Of a stretch of 64,000 nt of DNA, positions 26,699 to 35,283 are shown one piece after another. How positions within the stretch are numbered: the first letter of the stretch is position 1; each line of letters opens with the position of its first letter. Source of the DNA: Achromobacter mucicolens (GTDB taxonomy: Bacteria > Pseudomonadota > Gammaproteobacteria > Burkholderiales > Burkholderiaceae_B); the NCBI RefSeq assembly GCF_902859725.1, contig NZ_CADIJP010000001.1:348188-412187 (forward strand), given 5' to 3'. Position numbers and translations under genes: made by a program. The notes under the pieces are model-generated. The model was not told where the DNA came from. It saw only the letters and a list, made by a program, of their open reading frames with translations, and ran no database searches.

Positions 26699-28090
26699 TC
26701 AGAATGGCAGAGTGGCGTTCGGGGCGAGCTTGCCCAGTTCGCGGCGGAAGTCGGCCTGGATGCGCGCGAGGGCCGCTTCGCTTTGCGCCTCGAACCGCAG
26801 CACGACGACCGGCGTGGTGTTGGACGGCCGCGCCAGACCGAAGCCGTCGGCGTACTCGGCACGCACGCCATCGATCGTGATCACGCGCTTGGCGTCGGGA
26901 AACTGGCCTTGCTCCTGCAAGGACTTGACCAGCGTGAACGGCTGGCCTTCTTCCATTTCCAGCTTGAGCTCAGGCGTGGACACGTCTTGCGGCAGGGCTT
27001 CCAGCGGGGCGCAGGCGTCGGCGGAGCGCGACACGATTTCCAGCAGGCGGGCGCCCGTGTACAGGCCGTCGTCAAACCCGTACCAGCGTTCCTTGAAGAA
27101 AATGTGGCCGCTCATTTCGCCGGCCAGCGGCGCGCCGGTCTCGGCCAGCTTGGCCTTGACCAGCGAATGGCCCGTCTTCCACATCAGCGCGGCGCCGCCG
27201 GCGGCTTCGACCGACAGGCCCACGTGGCGGCTGCACTTGACGTCATAGATGATGGTCGCGCCGGGATTGCGTTCGAGCACGTCGCGGGCAAAGAGGACGA
27301 GCTGGCGGTCGGGCCAGATGATCTGGCCGGATTTGGTGACCACGCCCAGGCGGTCGCCGTCGCCGTCGAAGGCCAGGCCGAGTTCGCAATCGGTCTCGGC
27401 GACGTGCTTGATCAGGTCCTGCAGGTTCTTGGGTTCGGCGGGATCGGGGTGATGGTTGGGAAAGTTGCCGTCCACGTCGCAGAACAGTTCGTCGACCTCG
27501 CAGCCCAGCGCGCGAAAGAGCTGCGGCGCCACTGCGCCGGCCACGCCGTTGCCGCAATCGATGGCGATTTTCATGGGACGCGCCAGCTTGACGCCGGAGG
27601 CCACGCGCGCGATGTAGGTCTGCGCCAGATCGAGCTGGCGGCGCGTGCCGGGTTCAGGGGCGGGGGCCGGGGCTTGCCCGTTCATGGTCTGCGCCAGTTG
27701 CTGGACGTCGTCGCCGAACAGCGCGCGGCCGCCCATCATCATCTTGAATCCGTTGTACTTGGGGGGATTGTGGCTGCCGGTAATGGCCACGCCCGAGCCG
27801 GTCTGCATGATGTTCGCGGCAAAGTAGACGAGCGGCGTGGGCACCATGCCAATGTCCAGCGTGTCGACGCCGCCTTCCAGCATGCCTTCCTGCAGGGCCA
27901 GCGACAGCATGTCGCTGCTGAGGCGGCCGTCGCGCCCGACCACCAGCGTCTGCACGCCCTGCTCGCGGGCGCGGGCGGCAAGCGCCACGCCGAGCGAACG
28001 GGCAAAGGTTGCGTCGATCAGGTCCGGCACGGTGCCGCGAATGTCATATGCCTTGAAAACAGAGGCCGGAAATTGTGTATTGTTGCCCAC
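26699..28090 (-). CDS. manB: Phosphomannomutase/phosphoglucomutase
   Basis: The 463-residue enzyme of the alpha-D-phosphohexomutase family (AlgC-like) converts mannose-6-P or glucose-6-P to the 1-phosphates. The phosphoserine is S106 in TGSHNPPKYNGFK; the metal loop DGDGDR spans residues 242-247; the sugar loop is GEMSGH. GTG at 28090 is chosen because AAGGA lies eight bases upstream and VFKAYDIRGT then falls at the family position; a 47-codon upstream extension lacks support. It forms an operon with pgi and provides NDP-sugar precursors for envelope glycans. Confidence 0.94.
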   Translation of the reverse strand: MGNNTQFPASVFKAYDIRGTVPDLIDATFARSLGVALAARAREQGVQTLVVGRDGRLSSDMLSLALQEGMLEGGVDTLDIGMVPTPLVYFAANIMQTGSGVAITGSHNPPKYNGFKMMMGGRALFGDDVQQLAQTMNGQAPAPAPEPGTRRQLDLAQTYIARVASGVKLARPMKIAIDCGNGVAGAVAPQLFRALGCEVDELFCDVDGNFPNHHPDPAEPKNLQDLIKHVAETDCELGLAFDGDGDRLGVVTKSGQIIWPDRQLVLFARDVLERNPGATIIYDVKCSRHVGLSVEAAGGAALMWKTGHSLVKAKLAETGAPLAGEMSGHIFFKERWYGFDDGLYTGARLLEIVSRSADACAPLEALPQDVSTPELKLEMEEGQPFTLVKSLQEQGQFPDAKRVITIDGVRAEYADGFGLARPSNTTPVVVLRFEAQSEAALARIQADFRRELGKLAPNATLPF

Positions 28091-28405
28091 GACGGTTCCT
28101 TGTTGAGGGGGACAGCGCGGCGGCTGCCGGGTAATGGTAAACCCGTACATCCAAGCCGCTATGGCAGGGGTCAAAGTTGGATTATCCCCCATCGGCGCGG
28201 GGGGCTTCATCCTTCGGGCGGAGTAGGGCATTTACCCGGTGCGGCCTGCCCCGCCTTGGTGCGGCGCCCGGCGCGCCGCCGCCTGTTTGCGGTGCACGGC
28301 GGCGGGCGCAAAGGCCTGCTCCCGGGCCGCCGCGCATGGCACAAAAGTTGCTCGTCATCCGAAGGTGATACGCTTGCCGGGCAAGCAGAAAGACCAGGAG
28401 GGGCC
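28091..28405. other. 315-base divergent region between manB and the 210-residue orphan
   Basis: No gene is supported. It must hold promoters in both directions. On the plus strand a GATACG and the small hairpin CTTGCCGGGCAAG (about 28374-28386) lie shortly before the orphan gene. I see no clear -35/-10 pair. Confidence 0.4.
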
Positions 28406-29038
28406 ATGGGCGCCAAAGTATCCACAGTCATGTCATCGGGCGGCGCCACAAGCAGGCGGGGACCGCCCACGGACTTTGCCGGCCCGGCCGCGGGCCGCGA
28501 GCGCCGGCTTGATATCCACGTGTCTGCCGCCGCGACAGGCCAATTGGCCACCGGCCGCGCCTGGGAACGCAGCGTCTGGCGCGACGCGCGCGTCCTCATC
28601 GCGGAGTGCCCCGCGCCGCATCTGGCAGCCTCGATGGAAAGCGCGTTGCGCACGGTGGCCGCCAGCGTGGCGCGCGACCGCGGCTGGCAGGCCGCCGGCA
28701 CCGTGTCGTTTTCGCTGGACGACCGCAGCGGCGTCTTCCGCGTCATCGACGCGCAGACGCAGGCACGCGGGCACGACGTGCCGCTTGCCGAACACGATCC
28801 CATTGCGCCGCACGTGCTGGAAGTGCGCATCGACGGCTGCGGCGACCGCCGCCTGCCGTGCACCCATTTGATGGTCTGCGGCGCCACCCGCGGCGAGGTC
28901 CTGCGCCGCGCCTACCGCGCCTTGTCCGAACTGCCCGGCCCCGCCGGCGTGGACCGCGCCTTCCTGATGGAGCGCATTGCCTCCCGCGCCTTTTGCTCGG
29001 GCATGACGGGCACCCGGCTGGACCAGGCGGTCGGCTGA
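28406..29038 (+). CDS. Unrecognised 210-residue protein
   Basis: I do not recognise this protein. The ATG has AGGAGG seven bases upstream, a better ribosome site than most genes here. There is no signal peptide or membrane segment. The first 35 residues are low in order (SSGGATSRRGPP), then a mixed alpha/beta stretch follows with DIHVSAAATGQLATGR, PHVLEVRIDGCGDRR and LPGPAGVDRAFLMERIASR. Cysteines occur in AECPAP, DGCGD, LPCTHLMVCG and AFCSG, spaced unlike a known metal site. It stands alone between divergent manB and a convergent-looking gap before the FAD dehydrogenase. The antisense frame through manB is a shadow; only this 3' segment is credible. Confidence 0.65.
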   Translation: MGAKVSTVMSSGGATSRRGPPTDFAGPAAGRERRLDIHVSAAATGQLATGRAWERSVWRDARVLIAECPAPHLAASMESALRTVAASVARDRGWQAAGTVSFSLDDRSGVFRVIDAQTQARGHDVPLAEHDPIAPHVLEVRIDGCGDRRLPCTHLMVCGATRGEVLRRAYRALSELPGPAGVDRAFLMERIASRAFCSGMTGTRLDQAVG

Positions 29039-29080
29039 TTGGCCCGCCAGGCGGGGCTTCGGCGGGCGCCGTCCAGCCCC

Positions 29081-29086
29081 TACAAT
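29081..29086 (+). promoter_or_regulatory. -10 candidate for the FAD dehydrogenase operon
   Basis: TACAAT lies 65 bases before the ATG at 29151; the -35 position (about 29057-29062) is poor, so strength is uncertain. Confidence 0.35.
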
Positions 29087-29150
29087 AGTCCGCACATCCG
29101 ATGAACTGCGCCCGGCCCCAGCGGCCGGGCCGATTTCAAGTGCGGCATCC

Positions 29151-30566
29151 ATGACATTGCTGAGCGATCTACAGGCCCTCCTGGGCGACTCCCACGTGCT
29201 GACGGGCGCGGACGCGGATTCCTATGTGCTGGATTGGCGCCGCCGCTATCGCGGCGCGGCGCTGGCGGTGATCCGCCCCGGCTCCACCGCCGACGTGGCG
29301 GCCGCCATCAAGCTGTGCGCCCAGCATGGCGTGCCGGTGGTGCCGCAAGGCGGCAACACGGGCCTGTGCGGCGGCGCCACGCCGGACGATTCCGGCACAG
29401 CCATCGTCCTGTCCACCGCCCGGCTCACCGCCGTGCGCGCGCTGGACACCGACAACGACACCATCACCGTGGAGGCCGGGTGCATCCTGCAGGCCGTACA
29501 AGAGGCCGCGGCGGCCGCGAACCGCCTGTTCCCGCTGAGCCTGGCGGCCGAAGGCAGCTGCACCATCGGCGGCAACCTGGCCACCAACGCGGGCGGGACG
29601 CAGGTGCTGCGCTATGGCAACACGCGCGACCTCACGCTGGGCCTGGAGGTCGTGACCGCCGAAGGCGAGATCTGGGACGGCCTGCGCGGCCTGCGCAAGG
29701 ACAACACCGGCTACGACCTTCGCGACCTGTACATCGGCAGCGAAGGCACGCTGGGCATCATCACGGCCGCCACCCTCAAGCTGTACCCGCGCCCCGTGGC
29801 GTCGTGCACGGCACTACTGACGCTGGACAGCATCGATAACGCCGTGGAAGTGCTGTCGCGCGCCCGCGCGGGGTTCGGCGCCTCGCTGACCGGTTTCGAA
29901 CTCATGAGCGGCGCCTGCCTGCAAGGCGTGGTGCGCCTCTTTCCGCAGCAGCGCCTGCCCTTCGAAGGCGAATCGGCGGCCTCGCCGTGGTTCGCCTTGC
30001 TGGAGCTGTCCGACAGCGAGAGCGAGACCCACGCCCGCGAGCGTTTCGAGGCCGTGCTGGGCGAGGCCATCGAGGCGGGCCTGGTGAACGACGCCGCCAT
30101 CGCCGCGAACGTCTCGCAGAGCAAGGCGCTGTGGCACCTGCGCGAAAGCATCCCGCTGGCCGAAGCTGAACTGGGCAAGTCGGTCAAGCATGACGTCTCC
30201 ATTCCCATCTCGTCCATTGCCGGATTCGTGCACAAGACCAACGCCTTGCTGCAGGCGCGCTTTCCGGGCGTGCGCCATGTGATCTTCGGCCATCTGGGCG
30301 ACGGCAACCTGCACTACAACGTGGCGCATGCGCCGGGGCAGAGCGAAGCCGAGCTGCTGGCGTTGCAGGGCGAGATCTACGGCGTGGTGCATGACAGCGT
30401 GCACGCGCACAAGGGCTCGATCAGCGCCGAACACGGCGTGGGCCAGCTCAAGCGTGACGAGCTGCCGCGCTACAAGAATCCCGTGGAGCTCGCCCTGATG
30501 CGCCGGATCAAGCGCGCGCTGGATCCGCAGGGGCTCATGAACCCCGGCAAGGTGCTTTCCACGTAA
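29151..30566 (+). CDS. FAD-linked dehydrogenase, D-2-hydroxyglutarate/GlcD type
   Basis: The 471-residue protein of the vanillyl-alcohol-oxidase fold oxidises a D-2-hydroxy acid (D-2-hydroxyglutarate, D-lactate or glycolate). The FAD domain has VIRPGSTADVAAAIKLC, VVPQGGNTGLCGGATP and CTIGGNLATNAGG; the C-terminal domain has HVIFGHLGDGNLHYNV, SISAEHGVGQLKRDELPRYK and LDPQGLMNPGKVL. As a single large polypeptide without Fe-S cysteines it fits D2HGDH-like enzymes, which take back the by-product of SerA-type reactions. The response regulator starts 20 bases downstream. Confidence 0.92.
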   Translation: MTLLSDLQALLGDSHVLTGADADSYVLDWRRRYRGAALAVIRPGSTADVAAAIKLCAQHGVPVVPQGGNTGLCGGATPDDSGTAIVLSTARLTAVRALDTDNDTITVEAGCILQAVQEAAAAANRLFPLSLAAEGSCTIGGNLATNAGGTQVLRYGNTRDLTLGLEVVTAEGEIWDGLRGLRKDNTGYDLRDLYIGSEGTLGIITAATLKLYPRPVASCTALLTLDSIDNAVEVLSRARAGFGASLTGFELMSGACLQGVVRLFPQQRLPFEGESAASPWFALLELSDSESETHARERFEAVLGEAIEAGLVNDAAIAANVSQSKALWHLRESIPLAEAELGKSVKHDVSIPISSIAGFVHKTNALLQARFPGVRHVIFGHLGDGNLHYNVAHAPGQSEAELLALQGEIYGVVHDSVHAHKGSISAEHGVGQLKRDELPRYKNPVELALMRRIKRALDPQGLMNPGKVLST

Positions 30567-30586
30567 CGCGGCCAGGATCGCAGAAC

Positions 30587-31300
30587 ATGGCAACCCCTCC
30601 CGCAGCGGGCGCGAATCACCGGGTGCTGATCGTCGAGGACGACCACATCATCGCCGGCAATCTGTACAGCTTCCTGGAGGCGCGCGGCTTTCTTCCCGAC
30701 GTGGCCTACAGCGGACCCGCCGCCTTGCAGCAGTTGCAGACGCAACGCTTTGACGCCGTGCTGCTGGATATCGGCCTGCCCGGCATGGACGGCAACGCCG
30801 TGCTGCACGCCATGCGCACGGAACGGCGGCTGGCCGTGCCGGTGCTGATGCTGACCGCGCGCGACAGTCTCGAAGACAAGCTGGCGGGCTTTTCGCACGG
30901 CGCCGACGACTACCTGACCAAGCCGTTCGCGTTGCTCGAGGTCGAGGCCCGGCTGCTGGCGCTGATCCAGCGCGCCAAAGGGTCGACGGTGGACGCCGAG
31001 CGCACGTTCGGCCCGCTTCAGTTCGACGCGCGCAGCCGTGTGGTGTCGGTCAGCGGCGTGCCGGTCCATCTGACCCGCAAGGCAAGCCTCATCATCGAAG
31101 TGCTGCTGCGCGATCCGGGCCGCGTGGTCACGCGCGAGGAACTCGAATCCGTGTTGTGGGGCAACGAGCCGCCTTCGTCCGATGCGCTGCGCAGCCAGGT
31201 GCACCTCTTGCGCCGCGCGCTGGCCGACGCGGGCTTTGACGGCATCGAGACCGTGCACGGCACGGGCTGGCGCCTGGCGTTGCCCGGCGCCGCATCATGA
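30587..31300 (+). CDS. OmpR-family response regulator
   Basis: The 237-residue protein has a receiver domain with the acidic pair VEDDH, phospho-acceptor D61 in LLDIGLPGMDG, conserved Thr in MLTARD and Lys in YLTKPF. A winged-helix DNA-binding domain follows, from LTRKASLIIEVLLRDPGRVV to GTGWRLALPG. Its TGA overlaps the ATG of the kinase. QseB/PmrA/TctD-like systems look similar. Control of the adjacent PAP2 phosphatase is a reasonable guess. Confidence 0.95.
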   Translation: MATPPAAGANHRVLIVEDDHIIAGNLYSFLEARGFLPDVAYSGPAALQQLQTQRFDAVLLDIGLPGMDGNAVLHAMRTERRLAVPVLMLTARDSLEDKLAGFSHGADDYLTKPFALLEVEARLLALIQRAKGSTVDAERTFGPLQFDARSRVVSVSGVPVHLTRKASLIIEVLLRDPGRVVTREELESVLWGNEPPSSDALRSQVHLLRRALADAGFDGIETVHGTGWRLALPGAAS

Positions 31301-32637
31301 GCCGCGCTTCCTCCGGCACCTTGACCCAGCGCGTCGTCTGGGCGCTGACGGGCGCGGTGGCGCTGTTTGTCACGGCGCTCGCGCTTCTGGCCTACCTGAC
31401 GTTCGACCAGATGGAGGACGATCTGGTCAACGACATCCTCAACACCGAAATGGATCGCCTGGTCCAGCATGCACGCAGCAGTGACGAGTTCCTGCCGCGT
31501 CGCGGCCCGCGTGAACTGGGCGGGTCCATGCGCGCGTGGCTCAGCGTGGACGGCCAGCCGCCCGTCGGCATGCCGCCCGAGCTGCTATCGCTGGAGAACG
31601 GACTGCACCTCATCGAACCGGGCGCGTACACGTGGCACGTGATGGTGGCCGAGACCGACCGCGGCAAGGTGTATCTGCTTTACGACGCCACCGACAACGA
31701 AGAGCGGGTGCACGACTTCGGTCTGATCGTGCTGGGCGTGGGCGCGCTGTGCGTGGTGTTGGCCTACGCGCTGTCGCGCCGTGTGGCAGCAGTGGCGGTC
31801 GGGCCGCTGCTGGACCTGACAGACCGGCTGTCGACATGGGCGCCCGGGTCGCCCGACATGGCGGTCACGCGCGACGACGAGGCCGGGCGGCTCATCGAAG
31901 CCTTTAACCGCGTGCAGGGCCAGGTCGACCGGTCGATCGCCCGCGAACGGGAGTTTGCCGGCAATCTCAGCCACGAAGTCCGTACGCCGCTGGCCGCGAT
32001 CCGGTCCGACAGCGAGCTCATGCTGCTGACGCAGGCGCTGACGCCGGACCAGCAGCAGCGCCTGACGCGCGTGGTCGACAACGTGGACCACGTGATCGTC
32101 AGCCTGGAAAGCGCGCGCGCGATGGCGCGCGACCAGTTGCGCGAGCCGGAGCCCGTCGACATTGCCGCCTGCATGGAGGACGCCTGGCGCGGCTACGCCG
32201 CCCAAGCCAGGCAGGCGGACCTGCGCTTCGATAACCAGATCCCGGCAAGCCAGGTGCTGACGCTGGACCGCTACGCCCTGCTCACCGTCCTGCGCAACCT
32301 CGTGCGCAACGCCATCGAGCACGCCGCGCCGGCCACGCTGACCGCGTCGCTGGATGCGCAGGGCGGGCTGGAACTGCGCGACGACGGCAAGGGCATCGCC
32401 GCCAGCGACCTGCCGTTCCTGTTCCGCCGGTATTTCAGCGGCCGCATGCGCGATTCGGGCGCGGCGGGCAGCGACGAGGCGGCGCGCGGGTTGGGACTGG
32501 CGATCGCCAAGCGCGTATGCGACATGCAGGGCTGGTCGCTCACGGTCGAGTCCTCGCAAGAGGGGCCCGCGCGCGGCACCCGCTTCCTATTGCGATTCCG
32601 GCAGGCCGAGACGGCAGCGCCTACCACGCGAATTTGA
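31297..32637 (+). CDS. Sensor histidine kinase
   Basis: The 446-residue inner-membrane kinase has TM1 at about residues 13-34, a periplasmic loop of about 105 residues, TM2 at about 141-161 and a HAMP segment. H226 sits in SHEVRTPLAAIRS, and an ATPase domain follows with the N box LRNLVRNAIEHA, DDGKGIAASDLPFLFRRYF and GLGLAIAKRVC. It is coupled by ATGA to the regulator gene. The small sensory loop has a few acidic residues but no obvious ferric or metal-binding ExxE motif. Confidence 0.95.
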   Translation: MSRASSGTLTQRVVWALTGAVALFVTALALLAYLTFDQMEDDLVNDILNTEMDRLVQHARSSDEFLPRRGPRELGGSMRAWLSVDGQPPVGMPPELLSLENGLHLIEPGAYTWHVMVAETDRGKVYLLYDATDNEERVHDFGLIVLGVGALCVVLAYALSRRVAAVAVGPLLDLTDRLSTWAPGSPDMAVTRDDEAGRLIEAFNRVQGQVDRSIAREREFAGNLSHEVRTPLAAIRSDSELMLLTQALTPDQQQRLTRVVDNVDHVIVSLESARAMARDQLREPEPVDIAACMEDAWRGYAAQARQADLRFDNQIPASQVLTLDRYALLTVLRNLVRNAIEHAAPATLTASLDAQGGLELRDDGKGIAASDLPFLFRRYFSGRMRDSGAAGSDEAARGLGLAIAKRVCDMQGWSLTVESSQEGPARGTRFLLRFRQAETAAPTTRI

Positions 32638-32699
32638 CGAATTTTCGACTGTCGGGCCCGTAAAGTGCGCTGGCCCGAATCGTCCGGAAAATCCCGATC

Positions 32700-33446
32700 A
32701 TGCCGTCCCCATTACTGCCGGCGCCGCACGCGCCGACGAGAGCCTTTTACCTGCTCACCCATGTCGGAGCCGTGACGCTGCTGCTTGCCTGTCTGGCGTG
32801 GTGGGCCAAGGAATCGGGGCTGGACATGTACATCGCGCGTGCGCTCTTTGACCCGGTGATCGACGATTTTCCGCTGCACGGCAGCCGGTGGCTGGAGTTG
32901 CTGGGCCACCGCATTGTGCTCGCCCTGCCGATCGGCGTGGGTCTGGCCGCGGCCGCCATCGCGGCCGCCAGCTACCGCATCCCCGCATGGCGCCGCTGGC
33001 GCGGCGCGGCGATCGCCGTGGCGGCATCGTGCCTGACCGGGCAAGTGCTCATCAACCAGCTCAAGCATCACACGACGCTGCCGCGTCCCTACGATCTGGA
33101 GACGCTGGGCGGCTACACGCCGTATCCGGTGCACTGGTGGACCTGGGCGCGTGCGCGCGCCGGCGGCGCCTTGCCCAGCGGCCATGCCGGCGCGGGCTAC
33201 GCGCTGCTCAGCCTGTACTTTGCGGGATGGGCGCTGGGCCGGCCTGCGTGGCGCTGGGGCGGGCTGGCGATCGGGGTGGCGGCGGGCGCGGGCTTTTCCG
33301 TCGTGCGCATCCTGCAGGGCGCGCACTTTCTCAGCCAGACGCTGTGGTCCGCCGCGCTGATGTGGCTGCTGGCCGCGATCTTCTTCTATCCGGTGATCGT
33401 GGGACGGACCGCGCACGGCCCGTCCCGCGCGCCGCGCGTCAGTTGA
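32700..33446 (+). CDS. PAP2-family membrane phosphatase
   Basis: The 248-residue integral membrane protein has about six helices. The phosphatase signature is KHHTTLPRP (Kx6RP), LPSGHAGAGYAL (PSGH) and VRILQGAHFLSQ. In the third motif the Arg and His are present, but the residue usually Asp (as in GGHFLSD) is Gln. It probably removes phosphate from undecaprenyl pyrophosphate or lipid A. It lies 62 bases behind a two-component system like lipid-A-modifying operons. Its last eight bases overlap the convergent dctM gene. Confidence 0.88.
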   Translation: MPSPLLPAPHAPTRAFYLLTHVGAVTLLLACLAWWAKESGLDMYIARALFDPVIDDFPLHGSRWLELLGHRIVLALPIGVGLAAAAIAAASYRIPAWRRWRGAAIAVAASCLTGQVLINQLKHHTTLPRPYDLETLGGYTPYPVHWWTWARARAGGALPSGHAGAGYALLSLYFAGWALGRPAWRWGGLAIGVAAGAGFSVVRILQGAHFLSQTLWSAALMWLLAAIFFYPVIVGRTAHGPSRAPRVS

Positions 33447-34722
33447 GCAGCACGCCCGGCAGCCACAGCGAGAACGCCGGCACGTAGGTCACCAGCGCCA
33501 GCGCGGCCAGCAGCGCGCCGTAGAACGGCCAGATGGTGCGCATCACCGTTCCCACCGATACCCCGCCGATGGCGCATCCCACGAACTGCGTGGTGCCCAC
33601 CGGCGGCGTGTTCAGCCCCAGCGCGCAGTTCAGCAGCAGCACCATGCCGAACTGCACGGGCCCCATGCCGTACTGCATGCAGATCGGCAGGAAGATCGGC
33701 GTGCAGATCAGGATGGTGGCGGCCATGTCCAGGAAGGTGCCCAGCACGAACAGGATGATGTTGACCATCAGGAAGATGGCCCACGGTTCCGTGGAAATCG
33801 ACGCCATCAGCTGCCCGGTCTTTTCGGCCACGCCATAGAAGCTGATCAGGTAGCCGAACGTGGCGGAGATGCCGATCAGCAGCAGCACCACGCCCGTGGT
33901 TTTCACCGCCTTGCTGGCCGCGCGCACGAACTGGTCCCAGGTCAGCGAGCGGTAGACGAAGATCGTCAGCGCCAGCGCATACAGCACCGCCACCGCCGCG
34001 GATTCCGTCGCGGTGAAGACGCCGCTCAGGATGCCTGCGATGATCAGCACCACCACGAACAGCCCCGGCGCCGCGGCCACCAGCGAGCGGAACACGATGT
34101 GCCAGCCCGGGAACGTGCCTGCCGGGTAGCCCCGGCTGCGCGCCACGAAGTAGGCGGCGGCAAGGTTGCACGCGGTCAGGATCAGGGCGGGCACGACGCC
34201 TGCCGCGATCAGCGCCGCGATGGATACCTTGCCGCCCGCGGCCAGCGTGTAGATGATGATGTTGTGGCTGGTCGGCATCAGCGCGCCCACCAGCGCCGCG
34301 TGGGTCGTGACGTTTACCGCGTAGTCGGCGTGATAACCCTCGCGCTTCATCATCGGGATCATCACCGACCCCATCGCCGACACGTCCGCCACCGGCGATC
34401 CCGACACGCCGCCGAACAGCGTGCAGGCCACCACGTTGGACATGCCCAGGCCGCCCCGCACATGGCCCACCAGCGACTTGGCGAACGCCACGATGCGGTC
34501 GGCAATGCCGCCGTACAGCATCAGCTCGCCGGTGAAGATGAAGAAGGGGATGGCCAGGAACGAAAACGCGTTCATGCCCGAGGTCATCTGCTGGAAGGCC
34601 ACTGCCAGCGGCAGGTCTTCGTACATGATGGCCGTGATGGACGACAGCCCGATGGCGAAGGCCACCGGCACGCCGATCACGAGGAACCCCATGAAGGTGA
34701 AGGACAGTAGTGTCAGCGCCAT
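33439..34722 (-). CDS. dctM: TRAP transporter large permease
   Basis: The 427-residue DctM protein has about 12 hydrophobic segments and the transport core of the elevator type. Typical pieces are IPFFIFTGELM, GGVSGSPVADVSAMG and LLLNCALGLNTPPVGTTQF. ATG at 34722 overlaps dctQ by ten bases; longer upstream reading is an antisense-like shadow of dctQ. With dctP and dctQ it imports a carboxylate with sodium; the neighbours suggest a hexuronate. Confidence 0.95.
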   Translation of the reverse strand: MALTLLSFTFMGFLVIGVPVAFAIGLSSITAIMYEDLPLAVAFQQMTSGMNAFSFLAIPFFIFTGELMLYGGIADRIVAFAKSLVGHVRGGLGMSNVVACTLFGGVSGSPVADVSAMGSVMIPMMKREGYHADYAVNVTTHAALVGALMPTSHNIIIYTLAAGGKVSIAALIAAGVVPALILTACNLAAAYFVARSRGYPAGTFPGWHIVFRSLVAAAPGLFVVVLIIAGILSGVFTATESAAVAVLYALALTIFVYRSLTWDQFVRAASKAVKTTGVVLLLIGISATFGYLISFYGVAEKTGQLMASISTEPWAIFLMVNIILFVLGTFLDMAATILICTPIFLPICMQYGMGPVQFGMVLLLNCALGLNTPPVGTTQFVGCAIGGVSVGTVMRTIWPFYGALLAALALVTYVPAFSLWLPGVLLN

Positions 34723-35276
34723 GCCGGTACCACCTTCTGGTTGCGCAGGATCGCGATGATGTGCTCGACGGAAAAGAGCGCGATCAAGGTGCCCGACAGG
34801 GTTGCAGGAACGTACTTCCACGCGTTGGAGATGCCCAGGTTGGGGATCTTGTAGGCCGCGACGGACTCGGCCAGCACGCCGCAGTTCCAGGCCATCAGCA
34901 CGCCGAACAGCAGCACGAGCAGATGGATGAAGATGCGCAGCCGCCGTTGCCCGGCGGGGGGCAGGGCGTCGAGCAGGGACTCGAAGCCGATATGCCCGGC
35001 GTCGCGCACGCCCACCGCCGCGCCCAGCATGGTGACGTACAGCACCAGCAGGAGCGCCAGGCTTTCCGCCCAGGTCGGCGTGCTGTTCAGCACATGGCGG
35101 CCGAAGATCTGCAGCGAGACGGCGACGATCAGGCAGATCAGCCCGAATACGCTCGTCCACATGCAGATCCGCGCCAATCGGGCGCAGGCGCGGGAGTAGG
35201 CATCCAGCGGGGCAGCCAGGGCTTCTTCCCGGCCCCCCGCGGCGACATCTGGTTCATTCGTGGGTGTGGCCAACAT
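34713..35276 (-). CDS. dctQ: TRAP transporter small permease
   Basis: The 187-residue DctQ subunit has four membrane segments (about 37-57, 70-88, 112-133 and 150-172) and the conserved FGRHVLNSTPTWAESLA and DAGHIGFE motifs. A GAGGA ribosome site precedes the ATG. It starts seven bases after dctP and overlaps dctM by ten. Confidence 0.94.
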   Translation of the reverse strand: MLATPTNEPDVAAGGREEALAAPLDAYSRACARLARICMWTSVFGLICLIVAVSLQIFGRHVLNSTPTWAESLALLLVLYVTMLGAAVGVRDAGHIGFESLLDALPPAGQRRLRIFIHLLVLLFGVLMAWNCGVLAESVAAYKIPNLGISNAWKYVPATLSGTLIALFSVEHIIAILRNQKVVPAWR

Positions 35277-35283
35277 GATGTCC

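Noticed and set aside
26603-28405. Long plus-strand open frame running through pgi/manB into the 210-residue gene
   Set aside because: It is the antisense shadow of manB; only the part from the ATG at 28406 has a ribosome site and lacks a gene on the other strand.
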